A stretch of 64,000 nucleotides of DNA from Rhodanobacter sp. (GCA_030148505.1 JASBTI010000004.1:62001-126000); one strand, 5' to 3'; counted from the stretch's first letter, positions 26,435-35,875 are shown. The notes: generated by a model from the letters alone, not told the origin. Made by a program: numbers and translations.

Positions 26435-28018
26435 TCAGCGGTAATTGAAATCCGGCGATGACAGCAGGAAGGCGTTCCATTCCATCGGGGACCTGGCCTT
26501 ACCCAAGGCGGCGCGGGTTGCTGCGGAGAGGTATGGTGCCAACGTCTGCCGATAGATCGCATTGTCCAGATCGGGAGGCTCTATCCGGTGTGGATCGTCG
26601 GGCGTGGCAAACAGCCGATTGCGCCCGCCGCCGATCGCGCGCGCCACATCGAAACGTCTGGCCATCTGACCGGAGCCGGACCAGCTGGCCGACTCCAGCG
26701 GCCAGCCGTCGGGGGTGATGCGACCGTACACCGGCTCACCCATCTGCCGGAGCCAGTTGACCAGCGGTGTGGGGTTGCTGATCGGTTCGCCGTTGTAGGC
26801 CAGTCGCATTGCCGACACGAGGAACAGGGTCGGGTCCTTGAACTTGTGACCGTAGCTGGCGCCGAGCTTTTTCGAAAGGAACATCGTGCGCAACACGGCG
26901 GCGATGTCGCCATGGGTCCTCTGGAAGGTATTTGCCATCGCATTGACCAGTGCCTGTGGCGGCTTGTCAGCGACGAAGTAGTCGGCCAATTGTCGTGAAA
27001 TGAACTGGGCGCAAGCGGGTTGGCGCACGATCAGATCCACCGCCCGCTCGATCTCGGCATAGCCGGTGGCCGAAATGGTATGGCCGAGAAAGAGCTTGTC
27101 GCCATTGTCATGCTGCCGCGGGTTGAAGAGAAATGTACCGTTGACGACGAACCCCGGGCGATAGCGCAACTGTTCGCGCTGCCTCGCCATCCGTGGCGGC
27201 AGGATGCCGGCGCCGGTGAGGATCCGCATCAGTTGCTGCACATCCTGCTGGGTATAGCCGGAGCCGACGCCCAGAGTGTGCAGCTCCATCAGCTCGCGCG
27301 CATAGTTTTCGTTGGTCTTGCCCTTCACGTTGTGCGCGTTGTCGAGGTAGATCAACATCGCCGGGCTTTGCAGGGTGGCCATCACCAGGTCACGGAAGTT
27401 GCCCAGCGCGTACGGGCGAATTACGTTTTCTTCGTAGCGGGCGGCAAACAGGCGGACCGGACCCTTGGCGGCGTAGATGCTGAAATGATTCAGCCAGAAC
27501 CACACCATCTGCTCCTTCAGCGGATTGCTGCCGTAGATGGCACGCAGCAACTCGACCTGGGCGTCTTGCAGATACAGGTCACGGCGGTACTTCTGCAGTG
27601 CCTTCCTGGCCGCGTCCTTGGCGCTGCCGGCGGGGGTGTCCTTATAGTGTTTGAGCTGCTGGCGATACGCCACGAAAAGTTGCTCCGGTGGGGTGTTGAC
27701 CACGGGGTAGCTGTCAATCAGGGCGCTGATCTGCGGCGGCAGAATATCGCCACCCTGATCGGCCAGCAGGGTGTCGAGATAGCGCGTGCGGCCTAGTTCG
27801 CGATAGGCCGACACCTGGGCCGCATCGATACCGAAACCGATCCGCCCCAACCAGCCGATGTCATCGCGCCGGAGCGGGTCGGTGCTGCGGCTGATGGGTG
27901 TGCCCTGCGGTGCAGAAAGGGTGGCAGGGGCGATCGCGGCCAGCGCAACCGGCAGCACGGCGAATACCAGCCTGGGTAGCCCCCTGGGGAGGCAGCAGCG
28001 AACGGGATGGTCGGGCAT
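26435..28018 (-). CDS. DUF1800 domain-containing protein
   Basis: A 527-residue exported protein of the DUF1800 family. An N-terminal signal-like segment (about 15-35) is followed by the typical RRDDIGWLGRIGFG (about 49-62), MVWFWLNHFSIYA, NENYARELMELHTLGVG.GYTQQDVQ, and ITGYAEIERAVD-like FISRQLADYFVAD segments. Family biochemistry is unknown; it is nearly always next to a DUF1501 gene, as here, and the two are presumably one operon for an envelope or secreted function. Confidence 0.92.
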   Translation of the reverse strand: MPDHPVRCCLPRGLPRLVFAVLPVALAAIAPATLSAPQGTPISRSTDPLRRDDIGWLGRIGFGIDAAQVSAYRELGRTRYLDTLLADQGGDILPPQISALIDSYPVVNTPPEQLFVAYRQQLKHYKDTPAGSAKDAARKALQKYRRDLYLQDAQVELLRAIYGSNPLKEQMVWFWLNHFSIYAAKGPVRLFAARYEENVIRPYALGNFRDLVMATLQSPAMLIYLDNAHNVKGKTNENYARELMELHTLGVGSGYTQQDVQQLMRILTGAGILPPRMARQREQLRYRPGFVVNGTFLFNPRQHDNGDKLFLGHTISATGYAEIERAVDLIVRQPACAQFISRQLADYFVADKPPQALVNAMANTFQRTHGDIAAVLRTMFLSKKLGASYGHKFKDPTLFLVSAMRLAYNGEPISNPTPLVNWLRQMGEPVYGRITPDGWPLESASWSGSGQMARRFDVARAIGGGRNRLFATPDDPHRIEPPDLDNAIYRQTLAPYLSAATRAALGKARSPMEWNAFLLSSPDFNYR

Positions 28019-28195
28019 GTGGGTTTCCGCATAGCTCTCGGCGTGAGCTGTCCTGCCACAACGCGCAGACCGACCCGGGGATGACAGGGGCCGGCGTCAG
28101 ACTTCGTTCATGTGGGTGCAGGTTTGCGGTTGGGCCGCATGATAGCCCCTCGATGGCATGCCTAGAGGTGCTGCGGCGGGAGGCAAAGTGTCGTG

Positions 28196-28483
28196 TCAGA
28201 GGACGTCGGTGAATTCGATCCCGGCGTTCAGTTCCAAGGCCAACCTATCGGCAGATTCGTGCACGGAATGGGCCACTTTCTGGGTGGGGGCCTCTACCTC
28301 GATAGTGTAAAGCCGGGCTTCGCTGTCGCTCACCGATTCGCTGGAACTGGAGTCATCGCGCATGCTGGGCATCAGGTCGTCAATTTCCTCTACGTGCTCG
28401 ACGCCTTCAATGCCATGCAGGACGGCGATCACCGCATCGGCGTCGGCGCGGCTTCCGGTAAGGCGAAAGCGGACAAGTGGCAT
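28196..28483 (-). CDS. Conserved-looking small protein, unknown function
   Basis: A 95-residue protein without signal peptide or membrane helix. Predicted elements alternate beta-alpha-beta (MPLVRFRLTGSRADADAVIAVLHGIEGVEHVEEID, then a Ser-rich acidic linker DDSSSSESVSDSE, then ARLYTIEVEAPTQKVAHSVHESADRLALEL). This suggests a ferredoxin-like fold of the ACT or metal-binding type, but no motif identifies a ligand. AGGAG lies before the chosen ATG; the frame is open 49 codons further upstream without support. It stands alone, divergent from the methyltransferase gene. Confidence 0.7.
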   Translation of the reverse strand: MPLVRFRLTGSRADADAVIAVLHGIEGVEHVEEIDDLMPSMRDDSSSSESVSDSEARLYTIEVEAPTQKVAHSVHESADRLALELNAGIEFTDVL

Positions 28484-28622
28484 GACCAGACTCCTGCATT
28501 CCTGATGATGACGGGATACTTGCAGGCGCCGCGCATACGCAAAGTGACGTGGGCATGGGCAACGCGTCATACGCTCCCGGGCTACCATCGTCATTACCTT
28601 TTTTCTGTCTGCCGGGTACCCG

Positions 28623-29231
28623 ATGAGCAAGACGTACGATCGCGACTATTTCGACAAGTGGTATCGCGACCCGCAGCATGCGGTCGGCTCACCTGCCGAG
28701 CTGCGACGCAAGGTGGCGATGGTGGTGGCGCAGGCGGAGTACTACCTGGCGCGACCGATCCGCAACGTGCTCGATATCGGTTGCGGCGAGGCGACCTGGC
28801 GTACGCCGCTGCGGGCGCTGCGTCCGGGCCTCGACTATCGCGGGCTGGATGCCAGTGCGTACGTGGTGGCGCGCTACGGACGCAGTCGCCAGATTGGGCT
28901 GGCCCGTTTCGGCCAGCTCGAGCATCTGCGCTTTGACACGCGCTTCGACCTGATCGTATGCGCCGATGTGCTGCATTACCTGAAGCCGGCCGAGATCCGT
29001 GCCGGCCTGCAGGGGATCGGCGAAATGTTGGAAGGCGTGGCGTTTCTCGAAGTATTCACCGGTCGCGACGATGTTGCCGGTGATCGGCAGGGGTTCGTGT
29101 CGCGCACACCGGCCTGGTACCTTCGCGAGTTCGACGCGGTCGGCCTGTTGCCCTGTGGTTCCCATTGCTACCTGGGACCGCGTTTGGAGCGCCATATCGC
29201 GGCGCTGGAGAGGGCGCAGCTACCCCTCTGA
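28623..29231 (+). CDS. Class I SAM-dependent methyltransferase
   Basis: A 202-residue cytoplasmic methyltransferase. SAM motif I is VLDIGCGEATWRTPL (about 49-63), motif II YRGLDASAYV, motif III FDLIVCADVLHYL. The N-terminus MSKTYDRDYFDKWYRDP is typical of small-molecule or lipid methyltransferases of the Methyltransf_11/25 type. The substrate cannot be inferred and neither neighbour helps. It ends three bases before the end of the convergent porin gene. Confidence 0.85.
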   Translation: MSKTYDRDYFDKWYRDPQHAVGSPAELRRKVAMVVAQAEYYLARPIRNVLDIGCGEATWRTPLRALRPGLDYRGLDASAYVVARYGRSRQIGLARFGQLEHLRFDTRFDLIVCADVLHYLKPAEIRAGLQGIGEMLEGVAFLEVFTGRDDVAGDRQGFVSRTPAWYLREFDAVGLLPCGSHCYLGPRLERHIAALERAQLPL

Positions 29232-29234
29232 CCA

Positions 29235-30560
29235 TCAGAACTGCAGGTGGGCACGCAACCCGGCGAAGCGTACCGGTCCACGATCCCGGTTGTAGCCAGG
29301 GTTGGTGACCCACTGCAGGTCGGGGCTGAGCGTGACGTACGAGCCGAGGGCGAGACTGTAGTAGAGCTCGGTGATGCGCTCGGTTCCGTAGCTCAGTGCA
29401 CTGTCGCCCAGGACGAAGCCCGAGCCGCCCAGCGCCAGGTAGTTGCGGTGATCGGCAGACAAGCCGTCGATGGCCAGGCCCAGGCCGACATGGTCCTCCG
29501 GCCGCCCCCAGTGGACGCCCGACAACTGCGCGCCGAGGCTGGCGGTCCTATCCACTTCGGTGTAGGCGAAGGATTCGGTGTGCCCGTCATTCCAGCCGAG
29601 TCGGGCGAACAGGCCGGTATCGCCATGGTCGGCCAGCGGCAGTTCGCCGTTGATCGCATAGCCGGTCTTGTGTCGTTCGGGCTGATCGTTCGCCACGATG
29701 TTCGGCACCGTACCGTGCGCGAAGGCATACGCGATGGCTTGATCGTAGGAGCCCATGCCGGCGACATTGCGGTAGGCCAGCAGGCGCAGCACCGCTCCAT
29801 CGGTGCTCTGCTGCAAGGTCAGCTCAAGCTGCTGGCCGCTGGCGCGTCGCGGTGAATCAACCAGGGTCGGGCCGTTGGCACGCTCGGGCATTTCATAGAT
29901 CCCATAGCGCAGGCTCCAGTGCGGGTTGATCCAGCCCAGCAGCAGGCCGTTGCTGAAGCCCCGGGTATCGGCGGCGTAATCCCATGCCGTGTTGTTGACC
30001 AGCGACCAGTTGAGGAACTGCGAGCGGGCGCTGTCGGCGTAGCGGTTGCGGTCGAAGTCGTCGCTCACCGCCAGCTTGCCCAGTTTGATCTCGATCTGGT
30101 GGCTGGATTCGGTATCAGGCAACTGATCCTGCGCCCGCGTCACCGGCGCATCTTCGCCGGCCAGCGGCAGGGTCCAGCGCAGATAGCGGCGAGCCACATA
30201 GGCCCGATGGCTGAGGCTGCCGCCGGCATGCACCACGTCGCCGTTGACGAAGCCGCCCAGCCCGGTCGCCTGACTGACGGCGCCGCCCTTGAACATCTCC
30301 ACATCGAAGTAGAACTGCAGGCGTGCAGGCAGGGCGACGCCGAAATAGGCGCCGAAGGTGTTGGAGCGTGCCGTCGAACCTCCCGGCTGCAGGCTCATCG
30401 CGCCGGCATAGGGCGAGTGCAGCGCCGACTGGTGCTGGTCGATGAAGGTGTATTGGGCACCCAGCCATTGCGGCACGAACAGCGGGCTGTCGTCGGCGCG
30501 CGCCGAGGTGACGATCAGTGCCGCGCAGGCGGCCGCGAGAATCAGGTAGTGCTTGGTCAT
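29235..30560 (-). CDS. OprB-like carbohydrate porin
   Basis: A 441-residue outer membrane beta-barrel. The signal peptide is MTKHYLILAAACAALIVTSARA. The mature protein starts with FVPQWLGAQYTFIDQHQ and then has alternating aromatic/glycine strands, ending in FAGLRAHLQF with a terminal Phe as expected for outer-membrane barrels. OprB-type family features are GAYFGVALPARLQFYFDVEMFKGG and the repeated NYLALGGSGFVLGD-type strands. It probably admits sugars or other small solutes. GGAG precedes the ATG. Confidence 0.85.
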   Translation of the reverse strand: MTKHYLILAAACAALIVTSARADDSPLFVPQWLGAQYTFIDQHQSALHSPYAGAMSLQPGGSTARSNTFGAYFGVALPARLQFYFDVEMFKGGAVSQATGLGGFVNGDVVHAGGSLSHRAYVARRYLRWTLPLAGEDAPVTRAQDQLPDTESSHQIEIKLGKLAVSDDFDRNRYADSARSQFLNWSLVNNTAWDYAADTRGFSNGLLLGWINPHWSLRYGIYEMPERANGPTLVDSPRRASGQQLELTLQQSTDGAVLRLLAYRNVAGMGSYDQAIAYAFAHGTVPNIVANDQPERHKTGYAINGELPLADHGDTGLFARLGWNDGHTESFAYTEVDRTASLGAQLSGVHWGRPEDHVGLGLAIDGLSADHRNYLALGGSGFVLGDSALSYGTERITELYYSLALGSYVTLSPDLQWVTNPGYNRDRGPVRFAGLRAHLQF

Positions 30561-30911
30561 GCTCGTCTCCGTGCGTGCGGCACGGGCGAGCGGATCAGCC
30601 GGCCAGCGGTCCGCCCGCGGCGATGCCGCGAGATGCAAATTCGGGTTGTGCAGCAAAGTCGGACTCGAACGTCCGCCCGCTACTGGCTGGGTCGCTGTCC
30701 ATCGTGAGGGGCTACTCGTATATGCCTTGCGGGTCCGAAGGCGCGCGCATGCTGACGCCGCACACCACAGAAGTCAATCCGATGACCGGCTGTTGGGCAG
30801 CATCCCAGCCACCGCCGCAGGAGCCCGCTTGCGGGCGATGCTTTCCCATCGCGCGTCAAAGCATGAGCATCGCCCGCGCGCGCGCCCCTACGAGTCTGCG
30901 TTGCCTCAGTT
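30561..30911. other. 351-base gap between porin and nth
   Basis: Holds the porin promoter region on the minus strand (30561 to about 30760, no clear -35/-10 pair picked out) and the inverted REP-like pair near the nth end. A CGGAC-TCGAAC-GTCCG stem at about 30660 resembles a tRNA T-arm but has no acceptor or anticodon arms around it. No coding stretch is convincing. Confidence 0.5.
30817..30891. repeat. Inverted REP-like pair downstream of nth
   Basis: The left unit reads GCAGGAGCCCGCTTGCGGGCG followed by ATGCT. The right unit, read on the minus strand, begins GTAGGGGCGCGCGCGCGGGC and ends with the same GATGCT. An inner pairing (ATGCTTT with AAAGCAT) extends the fold. The head (GTAG or GCAG) plus G/C palindrome is the same plan as the element between argC and argH, with a diverged stem. 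It lies just after the nth stop and may act as its transcript end. Confidence 0.7.
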
Positions 30912-31544
30912 TTAGAGCGTCTTGTCCTTGAACCGGCACAGGTCGCGGATCACGCAGTGCGGGCAGTCCGGCTTGCGTGCCTTGCACACGTAACGGCCGT
31001 GCAGGATCAGCCAGTGATGGGCGTCCTGTTTGAACTCGGCCGGTATTACCTTGACCAGCTTGTCCTCGACGGTGCGCACATCCTTGCCTGGTGCCAGACC
31101 GGTGCGATTGGAAACGCGGAAGATGTGGGTATCCACCGCGATCGTCGGTTCGCCAAAGGCTGTGTTGAGCACCACGTTGGCGGTCTTGCGGCCGACGCCA
31201 GGGAGGGCCTCCAGCGCCGCCCGGTCGCGCGGGACCTCCCCGCCGTGGCGATCGAGCAGTTGTTGGCACAGTCCGATCACGTTTTTCGCTTTCGCGTTGA
31301 ACAGGCCAAGGGTGCCAATGTAGTGCTTCAGCCCCTCTTCGCCCAGAGCCAGGATGGCCTGTGGGGTGTTGGCGACGGGGTAAAGCTTGCGCGTTGCCTT
31401 GTTCACGCCCACGTCGGTGGCTTGGGCCGAGAGCACCACAGCTACCAGCAGTTCGAACGGGCTGGTGTAGTGGAGTTCGGTAGTGGGATGTGGATCGAGC
31501 TCCCGCAGCCGCGTGAACATGTCGACAACGTCAGCGCGCTTCAT
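30912..31544 (-). CDS. nth: Endonuclease III
   Basis: DNA glycosylase/AP lyase that removes oxidised pyrimidines. The 210-residue product aligns with the E. coli enzyme position for position at the key sites: helix-hairpin-helix [12 protein letters not shown] with catalytic K120, D138 in VDTHIFRV, and the [4Fe-4S] cysteines C187, C194, C197 and C203. ATG overlaps the rsxB stop by four bases (ATGA), so the two genes are translationally coupled. Confidence 0.97.
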   Translation of the reverse strand: MKRADVVDMFTRLRELDPHPTTELHYTSPFELLVAVVLSAQATDVGVNKATRKLYPVANTPQAILALGEEGLKHYIGTLGLFNAKAKNVIGLCQQLLDRHGGEVPRDRAALEALPGVGRKTANVVLNTAFGEPTIAVDTHIFRVSNRTGLAPGKDVRTVEDKLVKVIPAEFKQDAHHWLILHGRYVCKARKPDCPHCVIRDLCRFKDKTL

Positions 31545-32176
31545 GATTCCGGCGCCTGTTGCCTGGCCTTGGCGCGGGCCAGCGCCTCCCATGCCGGATT
31601 GCGTTGCGCGCCACTGTCGACAGCCGCCTTGCGCGCTGCCAGTTCGGCTTCGCGCTCGGCTTGCAACCGCTGCAGCCGCACTTCGCGGCGCTGAAAGTGC
31701 CGGCGGGCGCTATCGGCATGGGTCGCATCGATCTGTGCGAGCGGCATCGGTTCGAGCACGATGCAGTCGACCGGGCACGCTGGCACGCAGAGCTCGCAGC
31801 CGGTGCAGTCGTCGGCGATCACCGTGTGCATCAGTTTCGAGGCGCCGACGATGGCATCGACCGGACAGACCTGGATGCACTTGGTACAGCCGATGCAGTC
31901 CGCCTCGACGATGCGGGCCAGCATGCGCGGCTTCTCGATGCCATGTTCGGGATTCAACGGCAGGATCGGTCGTTGCAACAATGCGGCCAGTTGTTCGATG
32001 CCCGCAGTACCACCCGGCGGGCACTGGTTGATCTCGGCTTCACCACGGGCGATCGCTTCGGCGTAGGGACGGCAGCCATGAAAACCACACTGCTCGCATT
32101 GCGTCTGCGGCAGCAGGGCATCGATGCGCTCAGCAAGCATGCTGGCGGAAGCATTCTGGGTGGGAGGCGGCGTCAT
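31541..32176 (-). CDS. rsxB: RnfB/RsxB-like ferredoxin protein
   Basis: A 211-residue iron-sulfur protein related to RsxB/RnfB. An N-terminal Fe4 motif (C27, C30, C35, C52: CEQCGFHGC) is followed by two ferredoxin [4Fe-4S] clusters (C94-x2-C-x2-C-x3-C104 and C124-x2-C-x2-C-x3-C134). The C-terminal 60 residues are a charged helix. The hydrophobic N-terminal anchor of the classical membrane subunit is missing, and no other rsx/rnf genes are present, so it may be a soluble electron carrier. It is coupled to nth by a four-base overlap, recalling the E. coli rsxABCDGE-nth order. Confidence 0.88.
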   Translation of the reverse strand: MTPPPTQNASASMLAERIDALLPQTQCEQCGFHGCRPYAEAIARGEAEINQCPPGGTAGIEQLAALLQRPILPLNPEHGIEKPRMLARIVEADCIGCTKCIQVCPVDAIVGASKLMHTVIADDCTGCELCVPACPVDCIVLEPMPLAQIDATHADSARRHFQRREVRLQRLQAEREAELAARKAAVDSGAQRNPAWEALARAKARQQAPES

Positions 32177-32334
32177 TTGACGTCCATTGTCGCGCAAACC
32201 AGCGAACAGTCGCACCTGAGGCGGTGCCGGCTGCCGCCTTTTCTTCTCGCGAGACCGGTCGACGCGTTGACAAGTCCCAGCGACGCTACCATCGTCGGCA
32301 TTGATCAGCTCCGTTTACCGCCAAGGAACCACGC

Positions 32335-32952
32335 ATGCACTCCATCGACTACTCTCCGGCCGTGTCAGGCAAGGAATCGGAAGCTGAAACCGTGGCGCCG
32401 GAGAAGCGGCCGCCGCAGATCGAGGAGCGCCTGTTCAAGGCCCGCACGCTGCTGATCTATGGCAGCATCGACCAGAAACTGGCGGAGCGCGTGACCGCGC
32501 GCTTGCTGGCGTTGCAGTACGAGAGCGACGACCCGATCACCCTCTTCATCAACAGTCAGGGTGGGCACGTCGAGTCCGGCGATACCATCTACGACATGAT
32601 CAAGTTCGTGAAGCCGGATGTCCGCATCGTCGGTACCGGGTGGGTGGCCAGCGCCGGCGCGCTGATCTACACCGCGGCCCGGCGCGAAAATCGCTTCAGC
32701 CTGCCGAATACCCGTTTTCTGCTGCATCAGCCCTCGGGCGGTACCGGCGGTTCGGCCAGCGAGATCGAGATCCACGCGCGCGAAATCATTCGCATGCGAA
32801 AGCGTCTTAACGAACTGTTTGCCCGCGAGACCGGGCAGTCCGTGGAGCGTGTCACCACCGATACCGAGCGCGACTACTGGATGTCGGCGGAAGACGCCAT
32901 AACATATGGCCTGGTCGGCAAGATCATCACCAGCGCCGCCGAGCTGGGCTGA
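32335..32952 (+). CDS. ClpP-family serine protease (orphan paralogue)
   Basis: A 205-residue ClpP-type protease with an intact triad: S106 in WVASAGAL, H131 in LLHQPSGG and D180 in TERDYWMS. The handle helix region [20 protein letters not shown] is strongly ClpP-like. It differs from housekeeping ClpP in two places. The oxyanion loop reads NSQGG (73-77) instead of NSPGG. The N-terminal 30 residues are acidic and Pro-rich and do not match the axial-loop sequence that contacts ClpX/ClpA. No Clp ATPase gene is adjacent. AAGGA precedes ATG. It may be a second, differently regulated ClpP. Confidence 0.85.
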   Translation: MHSIDYSPAVSGKESEAETVAPEKRPPQIEERLFKARTLLIYGSIDQKLAERVTARLLALQYESDDPITLFINSQGGHVESGDTIYDMIKFVKPDVRIVGTGWVASAGALIYTAARRENRFSLPNTRFLLHQPSGGTGGSASEIEIHAREIIRMRKRLNELFARETGQSVERVTTDTERDYWMSAEDAITYGLVGKIITSAAELG

Positions 32953-32977
32953 AGCTGACGAATGATAGGCCGGGATA

Positions 32978-32997
32978 CTCGCGGCTCGCCGCGGGAG
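32978..32997. terminator. Possible terminator between clpP-like gene and metG
   Basis: CTCGCGG and CCGCGGGAG form a short GC stem around CTCG in the 66-base gap between these convergent genes. There is no clear U-tract on either side. Confidence 0.35.
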
Positions 32998-33018
32998 ACT
33001 CTTGTCGGATGACTCCGT

Positions 33019-35097
33019 TTATTTGACCGTGGCGCCGGGACTCGCGCCCTGGTCGGCATCTAGCAGGAACAGGTCGCCACCACCGTCGCCAGCCGACAAG
33101 ATCATGCCTTCGGAGATGCCGAAGCGCATCTTGCGCGGGGCCAGGTTGGCGACGAACACCACGTTGCGGCCGACCAGCTTCTCGGGCTCGCCGTAGGCGG
33201 CGCGGATGCCGGAGAAGATCTGCCGTGTGCCCAATGCGCCGGCATCGAGTTCGAAACGCAGCAGCTTGTCCGAGCCATCGACGAACTCGCAGGTGGTGAC
33301 CTTGCCGATACGCAGGTCGAGCTTGGCGAAGTCGTCGATGCTGATGGTATCGGACGTCGTGCTGGCTGGCTTGGTACTCTGGTTCATGGATTTCTTCTTT
33401 GGGGTTGCGGGTGCCTCGGGCGTAACGCCGAGCGACTCCTTCGAGGACTCGACCATCGCCTCGATGCGTTTGGGGTCGATGCGCGCAAGCAGTGGCTCGA
33501 ACGCGTTGACCCTGTGTCCGTGCAGCTCGCGGCGAGCGTCGCTGAAGTCGGCAATCGGTGCGGCAAGAAATTGCTCGGCGGCAGCCACCGTGGCAGGCAG
33601 CACCGGCTTGAGCAGGCCCGACAGCAGGCGAAACACATGCAGTGCCAGGCTGCAGACCTGCTGCAGCTCGTCGCGGCGAGCCTCATCCTTGGCGATCAGC
33701 CACGGCGCCTTGGCGGCGATGTAACCGTTGACCAGATCGGCGATGGCGACAAAACGCCGGGTCACCTCGGCGAATTCCCCGGCTTCGTAGAGCTGAGCGG
33801 TGTCGTCGTAATGCGAGAGCGCGGTTTGCCACAGCGCGGCCTCCTCGACATCGAAGTGGCTGGCCAGCTTGCCGTCGAAGAACTTGTGCACGAAGCCGGC
33901 CGTGCGGCTGGCGATATTCACCCACTTGCCGATCAGATGCGAGTTGACGCGTTCCTCGAACGCCTTCAGGTCCAGGTCCAGGTCGACCGGCGCGTCGCTG
34001 AGCATGGTGGCGAAGTAATAGCGCAGGAATTCCGGGTGGATGCCGGCGTCCAGGTAGGTGCGCGCCTGGATGAAGGTGCCGCGCGATTTGGACATCTTGG
34101 CCCCGTTCACCGTGAGGTAGCCGTTGACATGCAGCGCGGTCGGCGTGCGAAAACCTGCGCCGTGCAGCATCGCCGGCCAGAACAGGCCGTGGAAGTTGAT
34201 GATGTCCTTGCCGATGAAATGATGCATCTCGGCGCCGCTGTCGGCGCCGAGGAAGTCGTCGAACTTTAGCCCGGTACGGTCACACAGCGCTTTGAAGCTG
34301 GCCAGGTAGCCGATCGGCGCATCCAGCCACACGTAGAAGAACTTGCCCGGGGCATCGGGAATCGGGAAACCGAAATACGGTGCGTCGCGCGAGATGTCCC
34401 AGTCCCTCAGGCCGCCGTCCAGCCACTCGCGCAGCTTGGCGGCCACGCCAGCGTTGGCCACGGCCTTGCCGTCGGTGAACTTGCCGGCGAACCAGTCGCG
34501 CAGCAGCGCCTCGAACTTGCCGAGCTCAAAGAAGTAGTGCTCGGAGTCACGCAGCACCGGGGTCGCGCCGGACATCACCGAGGTGGGATTGATCAGATCG
34601 GTGGGCGCATAGGTGGCGCCGCAGTGTTCGCAGTTGTCGCCGTACTGGTCCGCGGTGCCGCAGTTGGGACAGGTGCCCTTGATGTAGCGGTCCGGCAGAA
34701 ACATCTGCTTCTCCGGATCGTACAGTTGCTGGATGCTGCGCCGGGCGATCGATTCGCCATCGCGCAGGCGGGTGTAGATCAGCGAGGCCAGTTCGCGGTT
34801 TTCGTCCGAATGGGTGGTGTGGTAGTGGTCGTAGCTGAAATGGAAGTCGGCGAAGTCCGCTTCGTGGCCGGCGCGCATTTGCGCAATGAAGGCCTCCGGC
34901 GAGACGCCGGCTTTCTCGGCGGCCAGCATGATCGGTGTGCCGTGGGCATCATCTGCCGCGACGAAATGCACCTCGTTGCCCATCATGCGTTGCGCGCGTA
35001 CCCAGATGTCGGTCTGAATATAGCCCAGCATGTGACCCAGGTGCAGCGGGCCGTTGGCGTAGGGCAGGGCGTGGGTGACCAGCAGGCGACGGGGCAT
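33019..35097 (-). CDS. metG: Methionine--tRNA ligase
   Basis: Charges tRNA-Met. The 692-residue product has the class I signature HLGH at 19-22, KMSKS in GAKMSKSRG, and a zinc knuckle with CPNC and CEHC. The C-terminal EMAP/Trbp111-type tRNA-binding domain (about 590-692: DFAKLDLRIGKV, NVVFVANLAPRKMRFGISEGM) gives the long dimeric form. The start is ATG in MPRRLLVTHALPYANG; a second ATG four codons upstream is possible. Convergent with the ClpP-like gene. Confidence 0.97.
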   Translation of the reverse strand: MPRRLLVTHALPYANGPLHLGHMLGYIQTDIWVRAQRMMGNEVHFVAADDAHGTPIMLAAEKAGVSPEAFIAQMRAGHEADFADFHFSYDHYHTTHSDENRELASLIYTRLRDGESIARRSIQQLYDPEKQMFLPDRYIKGTCPNCGTADQYGDNCEHCGATYAPTDLINPTSVMSGATPVLRDSEHYFFELGKFEALLRDWFAGKFTDGKAVANAGVAAKLREWLDGGLRDWDISRDAPYFGFPIPDAPGKFFYVWLDAPIGYLASFKALCDRTGLKFDDFLGADSGAEMHHFIGKDIINFHGLFWPAMLHGAGFRTPTALHVNGYLTVNGAKMSKSRGTFIQARTYLDAGIHPEFLRYYFATMLSDAPVDLDLDLKAFEERVNSHLIGKWVNIASRTAGFVHKFFDGKLASHFDVEEAALWQTALSHYDDTAQLYEAGEFAEVTRRFVAIADLVNGYIAAKAPWLIAKDEARRDELQQVCSLALHVFRLLSGLLKPVLPATVAAAEQFLAAPIADFSDARRELHGHRVNAFEPLLARIDPKRIEAMVESSKESLGVTPEAPATPKKKSMNQSTKPASTTSDTISIDDFAKLDLRIGKVTTCEFVDGSDKLLRFELDAGALGTRQIFSGIRAAYGEPEKLVGRNVVFVANLAPRKMRFGISEGMILSAGDGGGDLFLLDADQGASPGATVK

Positions 35098-35178
35098 GGC
35101 AGACAACATTCCGGAATGACTGCGCATTATGGCATGGCCATCCATATCGACGACCGTACGGTGGTGCGGAATACGCAC

Positions 35179-35204
35179 AAAAAAGCGCGCCGAAGCGCGC
35201 TTTT
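35179..35204 (-). terminator. Intrinsic terminator of the DUF2147 gene
   Basis: GCGCGC-CGAA-GCGCGC stem flanked by A-runs and T-runs on both strands. Reading on the minus strand it is AAAAGCGCGC-TTCG-GCGCGCTTTTTT, a textbook terminator 21 bases after the DUF2147 stop and upstream of metG. Confidence 0.85.
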
Positions 35205-35225
35205 GCGGCTACATAGCAGACCGGG

Positions 35226-35693
35226 TCAGGGCTGGCGTTCCCACACTTGCGAGCGGCCGAACAGGGAGAAGCCGATGTAGCCGCGGACCTTGAGCTTCTG
35301 GCCACCGTCCAGCATCGACAGCTTCACCTTGTAGATCTTGCCGCTCTTCGGGTCGAGGATCTTGCCGCCGTCCCACGCATCACCGTCCTGGGTCACGCCC
35401 CACATGATCGTCATGCCCTCGATCGGCTGATTTTTGCGTTTGCCCTCGCATTGCGTGCACAGCGGATGCGCCCCGTCCCTGGCAATGGCTTCGGGAGTTC
35501 GGTTCAGCAGCTGGAGGATCTTCGCCTGGTATTCGCCGTGGTTCTCGGTGATCTGCACGATCGACTTCGCTTGATGGGTGCTGTCATCGATCGTTTTCCA
35601 AGTGCCGACCGGGGTGTCATTTGCGGCGATGGCCGAGCCGGCCGCCAGCATCAGGCCGGCAGCGAGGGTGAGACGAAACACATGCTTCTTCAT
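35226..35693 (-). CDS. DUF2147 domain-containing periplasmic protein
   Basis: A 155-residue exported protein. The signal peptide is MKKHVFRLTLAAGLMLAAGSAIA. The mature part is the DUF2147 beta domain: PVGTWKTIDD at the start, then SIVQITENHGEYQAKI, CEGKRKNQPIEGMTIMWG, WDGGKILDPKSGKIYKVKL and LKVRGYIGFSLFGRSQVWER at the end. The conserved aromatic/Gly pattern suggests a lipocalin-like barrel; the ligand is unknown. The terminator just downstream and an upstream divergent promoter gap show it is monocistronic. Confidence 0.92.
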   Translation of the reverse strand: MKKHVFRLTLAAGLMLAAGSAIAANDTPVGTWKTIDDSTHQAKSIVQITENHGEYQAKILQLLNRTPEAIARDGAHPLCTQCEGKRKNQPIEGMTIMWGVTQDGDAWDGGKILDPKSGKIYKVKLSMLDGGQKLKVRGYIGFSLFGRSQVWERQP

Positions 35694-35875
35694 GGAGACT
35701 CTCCCGTACGAAAGCGTATGGAGCGAAGACTGGCGAGGTTGTGCGGTGGCGTCAAGCTGCATTGCGCCACGTCCGGTATCGAGGATCGCGAGGGCCATCG
35801 GCTACTGATCCCGGTCAGGTGAAGGAGGCTACCGGCTGGCATAATCGGCAGTCTCCCTTACTGACTCGAGCCGAC

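Noticed and set aside
30650-30680. Stem-loop CGGAC-TCGAAC-GTCCG resembling a tRNA T-arm
   Set aside because: The loop has six rather than seven bases and no acceptor, D or anticodon arm can be formed around it.
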